From Anisakis pegreffii (lineage: Eukaryota > Nematoda > Chromadorea > Rhabditida > Anisakidae), in NCBI GenBank assembly GCA_035041965.1, contig JAPYMA010001437.1, positions 27,495 through 91,494 of the forward strand: a stretch of 64,000 nt of DNA. The letters are read 5' to 3'. The notes beneath the pieces were generated by a model. That model was not told the DNA's origin. It searched no databases and was given only the letters and a program-made list of their open reading frames with translations. Made by a program: the position numbers and the translations under genes. Below, piece after piece: positions 61,517 through 64,000 of this stretch; within the stretch, counting starts at the first letter, position 1, and each line of letters opens with the position of its first letter.

Positions 61517-64000
61517 CACATGTAGTGTTGATGAGATTTCGGCTTTTGTACTCACTTAAATGTATTCTATTGGATTTTAGTTGCACACAGTCACAAAACT
61601 GGGTCGATTATCCGGCTCACATGTCAAATATGTGACAGCTTAAAGAGGACCGTTTACAATCGTTTAAAGCATCTTCTCTCTTTCCAGAAACCGTGGCTAT
61701 TGAAGATTCATTAGAGATTGACTTGAGGGAGTACAGAGAACCACTTTCGGCAACATTTCACACTTCGATAAATGATCAATCACAGATTCAGATATTTACC
61801 CGTAAAGAATCGAGGATGTCGGATGATGCATTGTTGTATTTGATATGACCAATTAGAAATGCTCTTTAAATTCGCCGCGTAAAAATGAAGGCGTATTTGA
61901 AACATTTTTGCTTGATATTGATGAAGAATTTGATTGCTCAATGCATTTTTACGATGAATAAATCGTTCACTTCATTATCAGTGATGTTCACATCAAGACA
62001 ACTACTCCATCCAACAATCTGTAATGACTATGATTTATATATGACTTTCGTAGTGAATGACTCAAGAACAGCATACCTTAGCGTTCAGCTGCACTCTACG
62101 ATTCACGTATTTCAATGATTCGTTTGAGCCTCATCTGATGATGAACACCGCTGACAGCTGGAATCGTAGTGTGCAGCTGAACGTTTACATATCGATTGAA
62201 CGCGATAATCTGTTCGAATATTTTTTGATGTCTTTCTTTAATTAATTTCTCAAATAGCGCAAACATATATCGTACTAATAAAGTTTACAATTTTCATCCC
62301 ACGTTATCATGTCGAGTAAGAAGTCAACGACGAGAAAAGCTCATGCATCAAACTTGGACGAACTCGTAAAGTTTCAAGCAGGAAGTCACAAAGGACCTAC
62401 TCATAACCACTGAAAACTTTAACTATCAAAAGTTATTCGGCTGCGAAACCTCAATACACGTTGAGGACGGGCAAAGCTAACGATGAACGATTGAAGTTAG
62501 TCACTTGCAACTGTCATAAAAGTACACTTCTAAATTTAGTTCTTTGACATCTATCTGCAAATTGAAAATTATAACAATGATTCGATTTTATTATCGAGTA
62601 GAAAAAAGAGTTAAGAACACAATGAACATTAATAGTGGCTGTTTAAGGACTACTGTTTGTTGATTTTTAATTGTAAAACAGAATGTATTTAGAGTTTTAT
62701 GAGCGAAGCGCAAACGTATATTTTATTTAAAAAACAATTGATGACATTCAAAAGCCTGACAAATCTGGTTATCAGCTGTGACTATTCAAACAATCTGCAA
62801 AAAACATCCATTGAATCAACTTCAACGATACAGTTATGTTCATCAATATCACCGTTTCTAGCCGTGAAGATCACGTTTGAAAGTATATTGTGATCAGTTA
62901 AAAATGCAAAATCTCGAGTGAAAATTTGCTATCATATTGTTTGAATATGGATTAGACATCGACGAATGCTTAAAGAATGATTATATGTAGAAATGTAGCA
63001 GCGAAGTGCGTATGGTAAAAAGCCGTTGTCATTCAGGGGATATCGCTGGCAAATGATGAATTGATATTGATGTTTGAATGAATGGAAATGAAACGATTGA
63101 CTTTGAGTTGGGTAATATAATGGAATGGATTATACAGTGTGACTCATCGGAAAATCAAGAAAGAATGAAAATTTTTAACGGCATAAGTGTTGGAGTGGCA
63201 TTGAATTGGAGATTTCAAGTAAAATTACAGCCGAAAGAAAAAAATATTTGAAACGAACACAAGCACTCGATGAGAGGTAATGAATTATGAGTTGTATATT
63301 GATTGTAAGACGTATGGAAGGTTTGCACGTGATAAAAGCAGCACTCCACATCACAGCCTCATCATTGCGTTCTCGAGTTATACTCATTCCTCTCTAGTCA
63401 ATTGAGTGACTGGTCGATCTGTTCGTGCGAGTGATAGGTGAATGTGACTGACTGATCTTTACTCTTGTCATATATGTTCGATACATCGGTCTAAACCCTC
63501 CTCATAAACCCAAAAAATGTCTTCAAAGAATCTGAACTTCAAGAGAAAAATCTACTCTCGGTTTTGAAGTTTCATATTACCGGCACTTTTGTACTGTAAT
63601 GGACCGCACTCCGCGGTTAGCCTCAGCAACGCTTAGACTTATGCTGAGGCTATCCTTTTCCTCTCTTTCGATGAGCGTTCACATAGACAACGAAATGATT
63701 GTAGTGGTGTAGTGGGGTCCACCACAGTACAAAAGTACCACCTTTTCATGTTTCATCGTGATATTTGTAATAATCAATCAAGCCAAATTGTCGTTTCAAT
63801 TTTCTTCGGATGAACTTTTCAAAAACGAATTCAACACGTTAACTGAAGATTCAAGAAGCACGAAAACATAAACGAATAAATAACTTGTTATATTTCTTTC
63901 TGAATGAAGCAATCAATCATACGGTTTGCCAGTTGTAAATGAACAACGCACTAGCGAGCAATAAATTACATCAAAATTTTTGGATTTGTCAGCTCAGAAA
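61517..64000. other. Terminal region without recognised gene
   Basis: About 2.5 kb. A 34-codon open frame begins at ATG 62310 (MSSKKSTTRKAHASNLDEL) with a Lys/Ser-rich start and stops at 62413; it could be a first exon if spliced at CTC|GTAAAG, but no partner was found. Other open frames here are short and featureless. A MITE with long terminal inverted repeats lies at 63582-63739. Confidence 0.45.
63582..63739. mobile_element. MITE with 24-bp terminal inverted repeats
   Basis: 63582-63605 and the reverse complement of 63716-63739 agree at 21 of 24 positions, sharing the core ACTTTTGTACTGT and TGGACC. Inside lies a perfect 11-bp hairpin, TAGCCTCAGCA (618-628 of this kilobase) and TGCTGAGGCTA (642-652). 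No coding capacity. Imperfect TTTCAT-like sequence occurs on both sides, but a target-site duplication could not be fixed. Confidence 0.72.

Noticed and set aside
1..64000. tRNA or rRNA genes, CRISPR arrays, bacterial operons
   Set aside because: Scanning for TTCGA-type T-arms with matching acceptor stems and for regularly spaced repeats found nothing convincing; the genes are intron-rich eukaryotic genes.

Overview
The window is eukaryotic and almost certainly from a nematode. It is AT-rich, and its genes are split into many short exons with GT...AG introns, often ending in TTTCAG or TTTTAG. Several start codons lie a few bases downstream of an isolated TTTTCAG-type acceptor, as expected for spliced-leader trans-splicing. 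One gene encodes a cuticle collagen with the nematode N-terminal architecture. All exon models were read by eye from reading frame, splice signals and family motifs; none has been checked against transcripts or a database. I cannot name the species.

Layout, left to right. (1) 16-5922, +: the 3' part of a CDK11/PITSLRE kinase gene that begins outside the window. (2) 5923-13100: a long gene-free stretch with a foldback element near 10.7 kb and paired palindromes near 12.6 kb. (3) 13218-15950, +: a Wnt ligand with an unresolved N-terminus. (4) 16999-17793, -: SF3B6 (p14), a U2 snRNP protein. (5) 20336-21414, +: a cuticle collagen behind a TATA box. (6) 22017-25778, +: a divergent PP1-type phosphatase with a lysine-rich N-terminal extension. 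(7) 27355-29872 and 35877-37889, both -: two paralogous AIG1/ADTRP-family membrane hydrolases. A 147-bp hAT-like MITE sits in an intron of the first, and a possible relic lies beyond it. (8) 38.5-41.7 kb: an unassigned area with a 938-bp element bounded by perfect 15-bp inverted repeats and several exon-like + strand open segments. (9) 42499-53444, +: raptor (daf-15), about 1,400 residues. (10) 55601-58719, +: a mitochondrial Era GTPase (ERAL1 type). (11) 59654-61516, -: TMEM65. (12) 61517-64000: no recognised gene, but a clear 158-bp MITE near 63.6 kb.

The genes do not form one pathway. They include growth and nutrient control (raptor), RNA processing (CDK11, SF3B6), development and cuticle (Wnt, collagen), lipid hydrolysis (AIG1 pair) and two mitochondrial proteins (ERAL1, TMEM65). 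SF3B6, both AIG1-like genes, the phosphatase, raptor and ERAL1 each have a plausible trans-splice acceptor close upstream of the ATG. The most unusual contents are the divergent phosphatase, the AIG1-like pair, the unassigned 38.5-41.7 kb block and several apparently undescribed inverted-repeat elements.
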